Source: Extensimonas perlucida
GTDB taxonomy: Bacteria > Pseudomonadota > Gammaproteobacteria > Burkholderiales > Burkholderiaceae_C
Assembly: GCF_007655255.1 (NCBI RefSeq)
Contig: NZ_VMYE01000001.1
Span: 62,001 to 126,000, forward strand
Direction: 5' to 3'
Length of the DNA stretch: 64,000 nucleotides
Shown here piece after piece: positions 1 through 8,742 of this stretch. Made by a program: the position numbers and the translations under genes. Every line of letters starts with the position of its first letter. The stretch's first letter is position 1. Under the pieces are notes generated by a model. It was not told where the DNA came from and made no database searches. It saw only the letters and a list, made by a program, of their open reading frames with translations.

Positions 1-2
1 CC

Positions 3-155
3 AGCCGCTTGTTGCAGGAATTCGGCCACGCCGTCGGCACCCCAGCCAGGCTCACCGAACTCGCCACCGCCCGCCAGACCAAGTTCCTGCGCGGCATGCG
101 CGCGGCCCGGGCGGTGTTCGAGCGCGCAGCGGAGCAAGACAGGCGGGCGGCGTGA
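3..155 (+). CDS. C-terminal end of an unrecognised protein (cut by window edge)
   Basis: An open frame enters from the left edge and runs for 50 codons to a TGA at 153-155. The visible tail is rich in Arg, Ala and Glu (for example LRGMRAARAVFERAAEQ) and looks like an amphipathic helix. The other two forward frames give less plausible peptides. I do not recognise a family. It is followed by about 150 bases without a gene and then a toxin-antitoxin pair, so it may belong to an accessory segment, but that is inference. Confidence 0.4.
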   Translation, partial: SRLLQEFGHAVGTPARLTELATARQTKFLRGMRAARAVFERAAEQDRRAA

Positions 156-311
156 TGGGCGGTTAGCCGCCAGCGAAGCGTAGCGGCGTCCATATCCAGA
201 CTTCCAAGATCTCCTTCCTGTGCAAAAAGGCGCGGGAGGATACGTGAAGAGGCTTGCGTTGTTGAAGCAGAATTGGCAGAATGTGCCATATGCTTGCCCA
301 TGGAGATTGTT

Positions 312-593
312 ATGCCCACACGAAATGTTGTACTGACAGATAGCCAAGCGAAGTTCGTTGAACAGATGGTGGCAAGCGGCCACTATCAGAACGCCAGCGA
401 GGTGTTACGCGAGGGCTTGCGTCTGGTCCAGGCGCGTGAAGCCGAGCAAGCCGCCAAACTCGCCGCTCTGCGCGAGGCTGTGGCCGTGGGCATTGCAGAC
501 ATCGATGCCGGGCGATACACCGAATTCAAGGACGCTGCTTCTCTGGATGCCTATTTGGCAGAAATCGCTGACAGAGCGATCAATGCCGCATGA
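312..593 (+). CDS. parD: ParD-like type II antitoxin (ribbon-helix-helix)
   Basis: A 93-residue protein with an N-terminal ribbon-helix-helix DNA-binding segment (TRNVVLTDSQAKFVEQMV, then an NASEVLREGLRL helix) and an acidic C-terminal tail expected to wrap the toxin. ParD antitoxins neutralise ParE and repress their own operon. The ATG at 312 is chosen over the in-frame ATG at 273 because GGAG at 302-305 lies at good spacing and the homologous region begins there. Its stop overlaps the toxin start in an ATGA junction, typical of translational coupling. Confidence 0.85.
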   Translation: MPTRNVVLTDSQAKFVEQMVASGHYQNASEVLREGLRLVQAREAEQAAKLAALREAVAVGIADIDAGRYTEFKDAASLDAYLAEIADRAINAA

Positions 594-925
594 CAAAAAC
601 TTGGCATGTTTGGCTTGCTGAAGGAGCAGAACGAGATTTCTTTAGCGTATTGCGCTGGACGACCGAGCAGTTTGGCAAGCGCCAGGCGCGTGTTTATGAA
701 ACGACACTGCGCCGCGCACTGAAAACGCTTGCGTCTGGCCCGAGTGTCTTGGGTTGTCGGACACGACCTGATTTAGGGGCTGATATTGCCAGCCTCCATG
801 TGGCTCGCCAGGGCCGCAAGGGCCGGCATCTGTTGGTCTTTCGCGCCCATGAGCAAGACGGCGTGATCGAGGTGTTGCGCATCCTGCACGACAGCATGTA
901 TCCGGCGCGGCATCTGGGTGCGTGA
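590..925 (+). CDS. parE: ParE/RelE-superfamily toxin
   Basis: A 111-residue basic protein overlapping the upstream antitoxin by 4 nt (ATGA). It has the ParE/RelE layout: an N-terminal helical pair (AEGAERDFFSVLRWTTEQFG), then beta strands carrying the conserved Arg/His-rich segment (RQGRKGRHLLVFRA) and the C-terminal IEVLRILHDSM strand and helix seen in ParE-type toxins. Members inhibit gyrase (ParE) or cleave mRNA (RelE); the LRILHDSMYPARHL ending favours ParE, but which target applies cannot be read from sequence. It converges on mnmE, with 7 bases between the stop codons. Confidence 0.85.
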   Translation: MTKTWHVWLAEGAERDFFSVLRWTTEQFGKRQARVYETTLRRALKTLASGPSVLGCRTRPDLGADIASLHVARQGRKGRHLLVFRAHEQDGVIEVLRILHDSMYPARHLGA

Positions 926-932
926 GGTTATA

Positions 933-2357
933 TTACTTTCCGATGCAAAACCGCGAAAAAATCACCCCCAGCAGGTCGTCGGACGAAAACTCGCCCGTGA
1001 TGGTGTTCAGCGCGTTTTGCGCCAGGCGCAGCTCTTCGGCCAGCAGATCCAGCGGCAGGTCGGGCGCCTCAAGCAGCGCGCTGGCCTGCTGCAAGTGGCT
1101 TTGCACCGCTTGCAGAGCCTGCACGTGGCGGGCGCGGGCGATGTAGACGCCCTCGGGCGCGGCCTGCCAGCCTGCGACCTGCAGCAGCATGCGGCGCAGG
1201 GCATCCAGCCCCTGCCCGGTGCGCGCAGAAAGCGCGATGGCGGGGCGGTCAGGGCCAGCTTGTGCGGGCTGCGCTGCTGGCGTGCAGTCACTTTTGTTCC
1301 AGACGTCGATGATGGGCACGCGCGCCGGCAGGCGTTGCGCCAGGGCGTTTTCTATGGCGGCGTCAGCGGCGCGGTAGCTGGATTCGTCGGCGCGTGTCAG
1401 GTCATGCAGAAAGAGCACGGCGTCTGCGGCGGCGATGGCCTCCCAGGCGCGCGCGATGCCCATGCGCTCGACCTCATCACTGCTTTCGCGCAGGCCCGCG
1501 GTGTCGATCACGTGCAGCGGCACGCCTTCGATCTGTATGGTTTGCTGCACGCGGTCGCGCGTGGTGCCGGCGATGGGCGTGACGATGGCGAGCTCGGCGC
1601 CCGCGAGCGCATTGAGCAGCGAGCTCTTGCCGGCATTCGGCTGGCCCGCGATCACGACTTTGATGCCCTCGCGCAGCAGCGCGCCCTGCTGCGTGCGTTG
1701 CCTCACCTGCGCCAATTGTTGCTGCAATCGTTGTAGCTGCCCATGCGCATCGGAGCTGCGCAAGAAGTCGATTTCTTCGTCAGGAAAATCGAGCGTGGCC
1801 TCGATCAGCATGCGCAACTGGATCAGCGCGTCGCGCAGCAACTGCACTTCGTGCGAAAACGCCCCGCTCAACGAGCGGCTCGCGCCGCGCGCCGCCGCTT
1901 CGGTGCTTGCGTCTATCAGGTCGGCCACGGCCTCGGCCTGCGCCAAGTCGATCTTGCCGTTCAAAAACGCGCGCTCGGTGAATTCGCCGGGTTGCGCCAG
2001 ACGCAGGCCTGGCAGGCGCGGCGCGCCGGTCGTCGGATCGGGCTCGGCGGCCGCTTCCAGGCAGCGCGCGAGCAGCAGCTGCAGGATGACGGGGCCGCCG
2101 TGCGCCTGCAACTCCAGCACGTCTTCGCCGGTGTAGCTGTGCGGCGCAGGAAAGAAAAGTGCCAGGCCCTGGTCTATGGCTTCGCCGCGTGCGTCCAGAA
2201 ACGGCAGGTAGGTCGCCTCTCGTGGGCGCAGGCTGCGGCCGCACAGCGCCGGCACCAAGCCCGCGAGCTGCTTGCCAGAGACACGCACGATGCCCACGGC
2301 GCCCCGGCCGGGCGCCGTGGCGATGGCGACGATGGGGTCGGCGTGGCGTGCAAGCAT
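933..2357 (-). CDS. mnmE: tRNA modification GTPase MnmE (TrmE)
   Basis: A 474-residue, full-length MnmE. With MnmG it installs the carboxymethylaminomethyl group on U34 of certain tRNAs. The N-terminal tetrahydrofolate-binding domain starts [21 protein letters not shown]. The G domain shows GQPNAGKSS near residue 238, TTRDR near 265, DTAG near 285 and NKSD near 354. The catalytic C-terminal motif FCIGK is intact. It is the last gene of the minus-strand block rpmH-rnpA-yidD-yidC-mnmE, 80 nt after yidC, and converges with parE. Confidence 0.97.
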   Translation of the reverse strand: MLARHADPIVAIATAPGRGAVGIVRVSGKQLAGLVPALCGRSLRPREATYLPFLDARGEAIDQGLALFFPAPHSYTGEDVLELQAHGGPVILQLLLARCLEAAAEPDPTTGAPRLPGLRLAQPGEFTERAFLNGKIDLAQAEAVADLIDASTEAAARGASRSLSGAFSHEVQLLRDALIQLRMLIEATLDFPDEEIDFLRSSDAHGQLQRLQQQLAQVRQRTQQGALLREGIKVVIAGQPNAGKSSLLNALAGAELAIVTPIAGTTRDRVQQTIQIEGVPLHVIDTAGLRESSDEVERMGIARAWEAIAAADAVLFLHDLTRADESSYRAADAAIENALAQRLPARVPIIDVWNKSDCTPAAQPAQAGPDRPAIALSARTGQGLDALRRMLLQVAGWQAAPEGVYIARARHVQALQAVQSHLQQASALLEAPDLPLDLLAEELRLAQNALNTITGEFSSDDLLGVIFSRFCIGK

Positions 2358-2437
2358 GGGGCGCAGTGTAGCGACGGGGCGGGTAGGAACCCGCGCGCAG
2401 TGCCAAGGCCGCGCGAGGCGGCACGAGGCCTCTTAGC

Positions 2438-4165
2438 TCAGCCCTTGAACTTGGGCAGGTTCAGGCGCAAGGGCACACCCATGCGGTGGTTGATGAGCCA
2501 CTGCTGCGCGATCGACAGGATGTTGTTCGTGAGCCAGTAAAGCACCAGGCCCGAGGGAAAGAAGAAGAACATCACGCTGAAGATCAGCGGCATGAACCAC
2601 ATCATCTTGGCCTGCATGGGATCGGGCGGCGCGGGGTTCAACGCGGTTTGCAGCAGCGAGCTCACGGTCATAAGCAGCGGCAGGATGAAGTACGGGTCGG
2701 GCGAGGAAAGGTCCTGGATCCAGCCGATCCAGGGCGCGTTGCGCATCTCCACGCTCGACAGCAACACCCAATACAGCGCGATGAACACCGGGATCTGGAT
2801 CACGATGGGCAGGCAGCCGCCCAGCGGGTTGACCTTTTCCTCGCGGTAGATGCGCATCATCTCCATCTGCATCTGCTGCGGGTTGTCCTTGAGGCGCTCG
2901 CGCATCTCCATGATCTTGGGGTTGATGGCCTTCATCTTGGCCATGCTGGCGTAGGCCTTGGCGTTGAGCCAGTAAAAGGCGAGCTTGAGCAGCACCACCA
3001 GCGCCACGATGGCCCAGCCCCAGTTGCCCAGCAGCTTGTGCAGGTGGTCGAGCAGCCAGTACAGCGGCTTGGCAAGAATGGTGAGCCAGCCATAGTCCTT
3101 GACCAGCTCCAGCCCGGGCGCGAGTGCCTCTAGCGTTTTTTCGATCTCCGGGCCGGCAAAAAGGCGCGCCTCGACCGCTTGACTTGCTCCTGGTGCGATC
3201 GTGCCCAGCGGCGCGAGCATGCCCACGGCATAGAGGTTGTTGTCCACCTTGCGCACGAAAAATTCACGCTGTGCACCTTGGGGCAGCAGCCAGGCCGAGG
3301 CAAAGTAATGCTGCACCATCGCCACATAGCCATTGGAGGCGGATTGGTCGACGTCGACCTTGCCGGCCTCGATGTCCTTGAACTCGATTTTTTGGTACTT
3401 CTTGGCCTCGGTGTAGATCGCCGGCCCCGTAAAGGTGGAGTAGAAGGACGACTCTCCCGGCGGCTTGTTGCCGTCGCGCACGAGTTGCAGGTACAGCTGC
3501 GGCGCGACCGGGGTGCTGCCGGTGTTGAGCACCTCGTGCCGCACCACCATGTCGTAGGCACCGCGCTTGAGCGTCCAGGTTTTGACCAGCTTGACGCCGC
3601 CGAGGTCGGGCGACTCGAAACGGATGCTCAGCGTGTTTTGGCCGTCCTGTAGCGTGCGCGGCCCAGGCATCAGATTCATGGGCGTCTTGTGTGTGGGCAA
3701 GCCGCTTGTTGCACCCGCGCCACCTATCAACCCGCTTTGCGGCAGATAGACGCGCGTAGGGCTCTGGTCGAACAGCACGAAGCCCTTGGCTTTGTCTGCC
3801 ATGTCGGCATATTTGCGCAATTCGGCGAATACCAGCGTGCCACCTTCGCTATCGAACTGCAAGCGATAAACGTCGGTCTCCACGGTGACGCGCTCGTGCA
3901 CCTGCGGCCCAGTGCCCTGCGCTGGCACTGCCGCGGCTCCCGGCACAGCCCCTGGCGCTGCAGCTTGGGAGGACGCGGGCGGCACGCTGCCCGGACTTGC
4001 GGACGGCCCAGCACTCGCGCCGCGCTGGGGCTCTGGTGCGGCGGCTGGCGTGGCCGAGGGAAAGAAGGTGGGGGGCTTGCCGTTGTGTATTTGCCACTTA
4101 TCCCACAGCAAAACCACGGAAAAGCCAAAAATCACCCAAAGGATGGTGCGGCGGATGTCACTCAT
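2438..4165 (-). CDS. yidC: Membrane protein insertase YidC
   Basis: A 575-residue inner-membrane insertase that works alone or with SecYEG. It starts MSDIRRTILWVIFGFSVVLL (first membrane segment), continues with the large periplasmic domain of Gram-negative YidC (about residues 60-340), and ends with the five-helix insertase core, including GNWGWAIVALVVLLKLAFYW and the PLGGCLPIVIQIPVFIALYW segment. The start at 4165 is preferred over the upstream in-frame ATG at 4258 because family members begin MSDIRRT. Its first bases overlap the end of yidD. Confidence 0.97.
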   Translation of the reverse strand: MSDIRRTILWVIFGFSVVLLWDKWQIHNGKPPTFFPSATPAAAPEPQRGASAGPSASPGSVPPASSQAAAPGAVPGAAAVPAQGTGPQVHERVTVETDVYRLQFDSEGGTLVFAELRKYADMADKAKGFVLFDQSPTRVYLPQSGLIGGAGATSGLPTHKTPMNLMPGPRTLQDGQNTLSIRFESPDLGGVKLVKTWTLKRGAYDMVVRHEVLNTGSTPVAPQLYLQLVRDGNKPPGESSFYSTFTGPAIYTEAKKYQKIEFKDIEAGKVDVDQSASNGYVAMVQHYFASAWLLPQGAQREFFVRKVDNNLYAVGMLAPLGTIAPGASQAVEARLFAGPEIEKTLEALAPGLELVKDYGWLTILAKPLYWLLDHLHKLLGNWGWAIVALVVLLKLAFYWLNAKAYASMAKMKAINPKIMEMRERLKDNPQQMQMEMMRIYREEKVNPLGGCLPIVIQIPVFIALYWVLLSSVEMRNAPWIGWIQDLSSPDPYFILPLLMTVSSLLQTALNPAPPDPMQAKMMWFMPLIFSVMFFFFPSGLVLYWLTNNILSIAQQWLINHRMGVPLRLNLPKFKG

Positions 4166-4454
4166 GAGGATTTTGTTGGTGAGGATGGTTGGGGCCGGGC
4201 GCATGCAGGCGCGAAAAAAGCCGCATGGTACGCGGCAATTCTTGCGGCACCGGGTCATGGCCGCCGGCGCACCAGGGTTGGCAGCGTGCCAGCCTGCGCA
4301 GTGTGAGGTAGCTGCCCGCCGCGGCGCCGTGCTGTTCGAGGGCCTGCAGCGCGTAGGCCGAGCAGCTGGGCTCGAAGCGGCAGGCCGAGCCCAGCCAGGG
4401 GCTCAGCAGCAGCCGATAGCCTTTGACCAGGCCCATGAGCAGTGCACGCATCAT
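4158..4454 (-). CDS. yidD: Membrane protein insertion efficiency factor YidD
   Basis: A protein of 98 codons or one fewer (ATG-ATG tandem start) with the YidD signature: KGYRLLLSPWLGSACRFEPSCSAYALQAL, read as the segments KGYRLLLSPWLG and CRFEPSCSAYA with the paired cysteines, followed by RLARCQPWCAGGHDPVP. YidD is a small membrane-associated helper of the Sec/YidC pathway. It overlaps rnpA by ATGA at 4451-4454 and yidC by 8 nt, so translation of the three genes is probably coupled. Confidence 0.93.
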   Translation of the reverse strand: MMRALLMGLVKGYRLLLSPWLGSACRFEPSCSAYALQALEQHGAAAGSYLTLRRLARCQPWCAGGHDPVPQELPRTMRLFSRLHAPGPNHPHQQNPHE

Positions 4455-4936
4455 GGCGTCACCTGCGGCTTTTGCTGCCCGCACGCCGTGGGCGCAGCCG
4501 TAGCGGCTCGGCGCGCCGCCTGGCGCAGCAGCAACTCCAATTCGGCGCGCACGGCCCGGCGCAGCGGCTCGGAAGTGGCGCTGGCGAATTGCTTGCGGTC
4601 GAACGCAGAGCGCAGGCGCACCACATACGCCGCGCACGGCAGGCGGGCTTCGTACTGCTGAGCCAGGGCATAGATCTGGCGCTTGATGGTGTTGCGCGTG
4701 ACGGCCCTGCGGGCCCAGCGCTTGGGCACCATGGCGCCAAGCCAGATGCCGGTGGTGGGGAACAGGGGGCGTGCGCGGGGCTCACCGGGCTGGGGGGCAG
4801 GGGCCGTGGTGTCTGGTGCGTCAGCTGTGGCGGGCGCGGGCCAGTTCAATGCGTGCAGCGCAAAATGCGCCGTGCGCGCCACAGTACCTGCCGCCAGGAC
4901 GGCCTGAAACTGTGCGCGGTTCCGAAGCCGCTGCAT
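4451..4936 (-). CDS. rnpA: Ribonuclease P protein component
   Basis: A protein of about 161 residues that binds RNase P RNA for tRNA 5' maturation. It begins MQRLRNRAQFQAVLAAG and carries the conserved basic RNR-type core (PKRWARRAVTRNTIKRQIY). A loop of low complexity (PAPATADAPDTTAPAPQP) lengthens it compared with the roughly 120-residue E. coli protein. The ATG at 4936 is chosen; an in-frame TTG at 4966 would add ten residues. Gene order after rpmH and before yidD is canonical. Confidence 0.94.
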   Translation of the reverse strand: MQRLRNRAQFQAVLAAGTVARTAHFALHALNWPAPATADAPDTTAPAPQPGEPRARPLFPTTGIWLGAMVPKRWARRAVTRNTIKRQIYALAQQYEARLPCAAYVVRLRSAFDRKQFASATSEPLRRAVRAELELLLRQAARRAATAAPTACGQQKPQVTP

Positions 4937-5012
4937 GCAGGCGCACCGAGGTGCGGTTTCAGTCAAAAGGTGTCAGCCGCCACAGCCCGGTCAATCCAGC
5001 CGCATGCGTGCT

Positions 5013-5147
5013 TCAGACGGCCAGGCGTTTGCGGCCCTTGGCACGGCGCGCGTTGATGATGGCGCGGCCGCTGCGTGTCTTCATGCGCACGAGGAAACCG
5101 TGGGTGCGGGCGCGGCGGGTTTTGGAGGGTTGGTAGGTACGTTTCAT
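5013..5147 (-). CDS. rpmH: 50S ribosomal protein L34
   Basis: A complete 44-residue L34 ([20 protein letters not shown], ending [10 protein letters not shown]). It is the first gene of the minus-strand block leading to rnpA, with 76 nt between them. Longer in-frame extensions to 5936 run through a repeat element and are not coding. In most bacteria dnaA lies just upstream in the opposite orientation; here a repeat element and a small membrane-protein gene take that place. Confidence 0.98.
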   Translation of the reverse strand: MKRTYQPSKTRRARTHGFLVRMKTRSGRAIINARRAKGRKRLAV

Positions 5148-5181
5148 GGCTCGGGTCCCTTCATTCTCAGGAAAACCTGTG

Positions 5182-5210
5182 ATTATCGCAGGCTGCTCAG
5201 TTCCTGGCAA
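5182..5210 (-). promoter_or_regulatory. Sigma-70-type promoter of rpmH operon
   Basis: On the minus strand TTGCCA (5210-5205) is followed after exactly 17 bases by GATAAT (5187-5182), about 35 nt upstream of the rpmH ATG. Both boxes are one base from consensus. The repeat element ends only 11 bases upstream of the -35 box, so the insertion sits at the promoter edge without disrupting it. Confidence 0.65.
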
Positions 5211-5217
5211 TTTTTCC

Positions 5218-5409
5218 CTCGGAGCCCCTGTTGGACTTTGGGCGTCGATAGCGAGAATGCGCCCCGGCGAGACCATTTTTTGCCGGATTCGCCGCCCCAT
5301 AGTGGTGCTATGGGGCAAGAAGACGGTGTTCTCGAAGAGCGGCGAAGCCAAAAATGGACCACTGCGGCGCATTCGCAGCCGACGATTCCAAAGTCCGACA
5401 GGCTCCTCG
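5218..5409 (+). mobile_element. MITE-like element, copy 1 (184 bp plus CTCG duplication)
   Basis: The element spans 5222-5405 and is flanked by CTCG at 5218-5221 and 5406-5409. The right end gives the typical terminus CCAAAGTCCGACAGGCTC; the left end is slightly degenerate (GAGCCCCTGTTGGACTTTGG). The interior has the palindrome GCCCCATAG-N5-CTATGGGGC. Compared with the 161-bp copies it carries 23 extra bases around 5315-5340. No transposase is encoded, so it would have to be moved in trans. Confidence 0.85.
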
Positions 5410-5549
5410 GCTCGAAGGATATGCCGCTGAGTTTGGCGCCCGCCGGGCCGGCAAAGGTGCCGAAAAGAGGGTCGAAAGCCTACCAAAACTTCGTCGCCGA
5501 GGGACTTGCTAGAATCAAGCCAGTTTTCAGCATTTTTGGGAGCCTTGCG

Positions 5550-5699
5550 ATGTCCAGCCATTCCAGCACCGTCCAGCATTCCGGCAATGAAGCCGCAGAC
5601 CCTGTCGAGCAAGTGACTTCGGTGGTGCCTGTCGTCCTGCCCATCGTGGGGGCGCTCCTGATGTTTCTGCTGGCCTTCATCGCGGTCAGCATGGCTTGA
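5550..5699 (+). CDS. Small single-pass membrane protein, 49 residues
   Basis: Starts ATG at 5550 with GGGAG 8 bases upstream and ends at TGA 5697-5699, followed by an intrinsic terminator at 5726-5749. The N-terminal half is polar ([18 protein letters not shown]); the C-terminal half is one hydrophobic helix ([20 protein letters not shown]). No family recognised. Good ribosome-binding site, clean stop and terminator argue that it is a real gene. It lies where dnaA would be expected relative to rpmH. Role unknown. Confidence 0.6.
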   Translation: MSSHSSTVQHSGNEAADPVEQVTSVVPVVLPIVGALLMFLLAFIAVSMA

Positions 5700-5725
5700 T
5701 CGGATTGGGTCGAATCCCCCTGCTG

Positions 5726-5749
5726 GCCCCGCTCTGCGGGGCTTTTTTT
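5726..5749 (+). terminator. Intrinsic terminator after the small membrane-protein gene
   Basis: GCCCCGC-TCT-GCGGGGC forms a 7-bp GC stem with a 3-base loop, followed directly by seven T residues (5743-5749). It lies 26 nt past the stop at 5699 and before queC, so queC probably has its own promoter or depends on readthrough. Confidence 0.85.
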
Positions 5750-5773
5750 CGTCTGCGTGCCAAGGAGATTCCC

Positions 5774-6478
5774 ATGCGAGCAGGACATGCGCTGGTGCTA
5801 TTTTCGGGCGGGCAGGACTCCACGACCTGTCTGGTCTGGGCGCTCGAGCACTTTGCGCTGGTGGAAACCGTGGGCTTCGACTACGGCCAGCGGCACCATG
5901 TGGAGATGCAGGCGCGTGTGCAAGTGCTGGACGCATTGCGCGCGCAATTTCCCGTGTGGGGCGGGCGCCTGGGGCAGGACCACGTCATCGACCTGTCGGT
6001 GCTGGGGCGCATCAGCGACACGGCGCTCACGCGCGACGTGGCGATCCAGATGGACGCTGCGGGCCTGCCCAACACCTTCGTGCCGGGCCGCAATCTGCTG
6101 TTTTTTCAGCTCGCCGCGGCCTTGGGTTATCGACGCGGGTTGCACACGCTCGTGGGCGGGATGTGTGAGACGGATTATTCGGGCTACCCTGATTGTCGCG
6201 ACGACACCATCAAGGCGCTGCAGGTGGCCGTGTCGCTGGGCATGGGGCAGCACTTCACTTTCGAGACACCGCTGATGTGGTGCGACAAGGCGCAGACCTG
6301 GGAGCTGGCGCACGCCCTGGGCGGGCAGCCGTTGGTGGACCTCGTGATCGAGCGCACGCACACCTGCTACCTGGGTGAGCGGGGGGTGCGGCATGCCTGG
6401 GGCTACGGTTGCGGCAACTGTCCGGCCTGTGCGCTGCGGCAGGCCGGGTACGAGCGCTGGCGCGAACAGCTTGCATGA
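5774..6478 (+). CDS. queC: 7-cyano-7-deazaguanine synthase QueC
   Basis: A 234-residue enzyme that converts 7-carboxy-7-deazaguanine to preQ0 with ATP and ammonia, in queuosine biosynthesis. The N-terminal PP-loop motif [12 protein letters not shown] is present near residue 9, and the C-terminal zinc site is complete (C in HTCYLG plus GCGNCPAC). ATG at 5774 has AAGGAG at 5762-5767. Other queuosine genes are not nearby. The stop overlaps an 18-bp palindrome (6471-6488). Confidence 0.96.
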   Translation: MRAGHALVLFSGGQDSTTCLVWALEHFALVETVGFDYGQRHHVEMQARVQVLDALRAQFPVWGGRLGQDHVIDLSVLGRISDTALTRDVAIQMDAAGLPNTFVPGRNLLFFQLAAALGYRRGLHTLVGGMCETDYSGYPDCRDDTIKALQVAVSLGMGQHFTFETPLMWCDKAQTWELAHALGGQPLVDLVIERTHTCYLGERGVRHAWGYGCGNCPACALRQAGYERWREQLA

Positions 6479-6498
6479 ATTCATGCAAATTTTGCATG
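6471..6498. promoter_or_regulatory. Three TTGCATG half-sites, operator-like
   Basis: A perfect 18-bp palindrome TTGCATGAATTCATGCAA (6471-6488) overlaps the queC stop, and a third half-site TTGCATG follows at 6492-6498. The half-site centres are about 10-11 bases apart, so all three lie on the same helix face. It lies about 260 bp upstream of pckG. No regulator can be assigned from sequence. Confidence 0.45.
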
Positions 6499-6669
6499 TA
6501 AATCGCAGCAGGCCGCTGAAAAACCGCGCGCGTGCTTCATAAAATCGTCACCCCCAGCCGACCCGTGGAAAGCTCCGTCTCCTCGTGGCATCGCTTTGAC
6601 GCCACAAGACCCAAGCCCTTCTCCGCCCGCCGACTGCCCGCAACGGATTCGAGCCGTTTTTCAAAGGCA

Positions 6670-6727
6670 GCGCCCCGCTTTCGTCGTCGCGCCCCTGCGC
6701 AAGATGCCCTGATGGGGCGCTTTCTTT
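6670..6727 (+). promoter_or_regulatory. Possible attenuator-like hairpin in the pckG leader
   Basis: GCGCCCC at 6689-6695 can pair with GGGGCGC at 6714-6720, followed by TTTCTTT, giving a weak terminator-like hairpin 30 bases before the pckG start. A second GCGCCCC at 6670-6676 could pair with the same arm, so two alternative structures are possible. The 18-base loop is long, and this may be chance in GC-rich DNA. Confidence 0.25.
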
Positions 6728-6757
6728 GAAAACCGTTTCGAAGGAAGGAAGCTCCCC

Positions 6758-8626
6758 ATGAATGCACCCGCTCTGCAGGGCCTCGAGATCAACGCCCCTG
6801 ATTACGTCAAGCACCCGCGCCTGCTCGCCTGGGTGGCCGATATGGTCGCCTTGTGCAAGCCCGAGCGCGTCTATTGGTGCGATGGCTCGCAGGATGAATA
6901 CGACCGTCTGTGCCAGCAACTCGTCGATGCCGGCACCTTCAAGAAACTCAACCCTGCCAAGCGCCCGCGCAGCTACCTCGCCTGGTCGGATCCGTCGGAC
7001 GTGGCGCGCGTCGAAGACCGCACCTTCATCTGCTCCGAAAAGAAGGAAGACGCCGGCCCGACCAACAACTGGATGGCCCCGGCCGAAATGCGCGCCACCT
7101 TGCAGCCGCTGTTCGACGGCTGCATGCGCGGACGCACCATGTATGTGGTGCCGTTCAGCATGGGGCCGCTGGGATCGCACATCGCGCACATCGGCGTCGA
7201 GCTGACCGACAGCGCCTACGTGGCCGTGAACCAGCGCCTCATGACGCGCATGGGCCGTGCCGTGTACGACGTGCTCGGCGTGGATGGCGATTTCGTGCCC
7301 TGCATGCACACGGTGGGTGCGCCGCTGCAGCCCGGCGAGCAAGACAAGCCCTGGCCCTGCAACCCCACGACCAAATACATCGTGCACTACCCCGAGACGC
7401 GCGAAATCTGGTCGTATGGCTCGGGCTACGGTGGCAACGCGCTGCTGGGCAAGAAATGCCTGGCGCTGCGCATCGCCTCGGTCATGGGGCGTGACCAGGG
7501 CTGGCTCGCCGAGCACATGCTGATCCTGGGTGTGACCAGCCCCGAGGGCAAGAAGTACCACGTCGCCGCGGCCTTCCCGAGCGCCTGCGGCAAGACCAAC
7601 TTTTCCATGCTCGTGCCGCCGCCGGCCTTCCAAGGCTGGAAGGTCACCACCATTGGCGACGACATCGCCTGGATCAAGCCGCACGCCGACGGCAAGATGT
7701 ACGCGATCAACCCCGAAGCCGGCTACTTCGGCGTCGCGCCGGGCACCAACCACCTCACCAACCCGAACTGTCTGGCCAGCCTGCACCAGGACGTGATCTT
7801 CACCAACGTAGCCCTGACCGACGACGGCGACGTGTGGTGGGAAGGGCTCGAAAAAGACGGCGGCGGCGCATTGCCCGCGCACCTGCTCGACTGGCAGGGC
7901 AAGGACTGGACGCCCGAGGACGGCAAGGCCGGGCGCAAGGCTGCGCACCCGAATTCGCGCTTCACCGTCGCCGCGACCAACAACCCCGCGCTCGACCCGC
8001 AGTGGGACGACCCGAACGGCGTGCCAATCGACGCCTTCATCTTCGGCGGGCGTCGCTCGACTACCGTGCCGCTCGTAACCGAGGCGCGCAACTGGATGGA
8101 AGGCGTCTATATGGCCGCGACCATGGGCTCCGAGACCACGGCCGCCGCCTTTGGCGCGCAGGGCGTGGTGCGCCGCGACCCGTTCGCGATGCTGCCGTTT
8201 TGCGGCTACAACATGAGCGATTACTTCCAGCACTGGCTGGATATGGAACACAAGCTCGAACGCCTGGGGCACACGCTACCCAACATCTTCTGTGTCAACT
8301 GGTTCCGCAAAAATGCCGAAGGCCAGTTCGTCTGGCCCGGCTACGGCGAGAACATGCGCGTGCTCAAGTGGATGATAGACCGCATCGAAGGCCGCGCGCA
8401 GGGGCGCGAGACCATGTTCGGCATCGCGCCGCAGTACGCCGAGATCAACTGGCAGGGCCTGGACTTCACGCCCGCGCAGTTCGAGGCCGTGACGCACATC
8501 GACAAGGCCGCATGGACGGAGGAGTTCAAACTCCACGCCGAGCTGTTCGACATGCTCGCCTACCACCTGCCCAAAGAGCTGCTCGCGACCAAAGCGGCGA
8601 TGGAGCAGCGCCTGGCGGCGGCTTGA
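6758..8626 (+). CDS. pckG: Phosphoenolpyruvate carboxykinase (GTP)
   Basis: A 622-residue GTP-type PEPCK that interconverts oxaloacetate and PEP in gluconeogenesis. The P-loop with the reactive cysteine, [10 protein letters not shown] (Cys near residue 277), identifies the GTP family rather than the ATP type. Further family segments are [19 protein letters not shown] and [14 protein letters not shown]. The ATG at 6758 has AAGGAAGG upstream. It appears monocistronic, with a 279-base leader region after queC holding possible regulatory sites. Confidence 0.97.
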   Translation: MNAPALQGLEINAPDYVKHPRLLAWVADMVALCKPERVYWCDGSQDEYDRLCQQLVDAGTFKKLNPAKRPRSYLAWSDPSDVARVEDRTFICSEKKEDAGPTNNWMAPAEMRATLQPLFDGCMRGRTMYVVPFSMGPLGSHIAHIGVELTDSAYVAVNQRLMTRMGRAVYDVLGVDGDFVPCMHTVGAPLQPGEQDKPWPCNPTTKYIVHYPETREIWSYGSGYGGNALLGKKCLALRIASVMGRDQGWLAEHMLILGVTSPEGKKYHVAAAFPSACGKTNFSMLVPPPAFQGWKVTTIGDDIAWIKPHADGKMYAINPEAGYFGVAPGTNHLTNPNCLASLHQDVIFTNVALTDDGDVWWEGLEKDGGGALPAHLLDWQGKDWTPEDGKAGRKAAHPNSRFTVAATNNPALDPQWDDPNGVPIDAFIFGGRRSTTVPLVTEARNWMEGVYMAATMGSETTAAAFGAQGVVRRDPFAMLPFCGYNMSDYFQHWLDMEHKLERLGHTLPNIFCVNWFRKNAEGQFVWPGYGENMRVLKWMIDRIEGRAQGRETMFGIAPQYAEINWQGLDFTPAQFEAVTHIDKAAWTEEFKLHAELFDMLAYHLPKELLATKAAMEQRLAAA

Positions 8627-8742
8627 GGCGCGCGCTGCCAGTGTCGCGTTGCCAGCCACGCGCTGCTACTATGAAAATAGCTGCTAGCGCGCGCTGGCAT
8701 TGCCTTGAGAGGCGTTTTGATTCATAAAAGAGGCGCGCGCCG

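Larger units (their letters stand above)
5148..5549. other. Gene-free interval upstream of rpmH
   Basis: About 400 bases without a credible gene. It holds the rpmH promoter (5182-5210, minus strand) and a full-length inverted-repeat element with its target duplication (5218-5409). The remaining stretch, 5410-5549, ends in a GGGAG ribosome-binding site at 5538-5542 for the small gene at 5550. I looked for clustered DnaA boxes, expected if this were the old dnaA/oriC side of rpmH, and saw none. Confidence 0.7.

Noticed and set aside
5013-5936. 307-codon minus-strand frame ending in L34
   Set aside because: Only the last 44 codons are rpmH; the rest is read-through of the element and promoter region without a ribosome-binding site.
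6532-6729. 65-codon forward frame upstream of pckG
   Set aside because: Basic, low-complexity peptide without ribosome-binding site; it overlaps the proposed leader structure.
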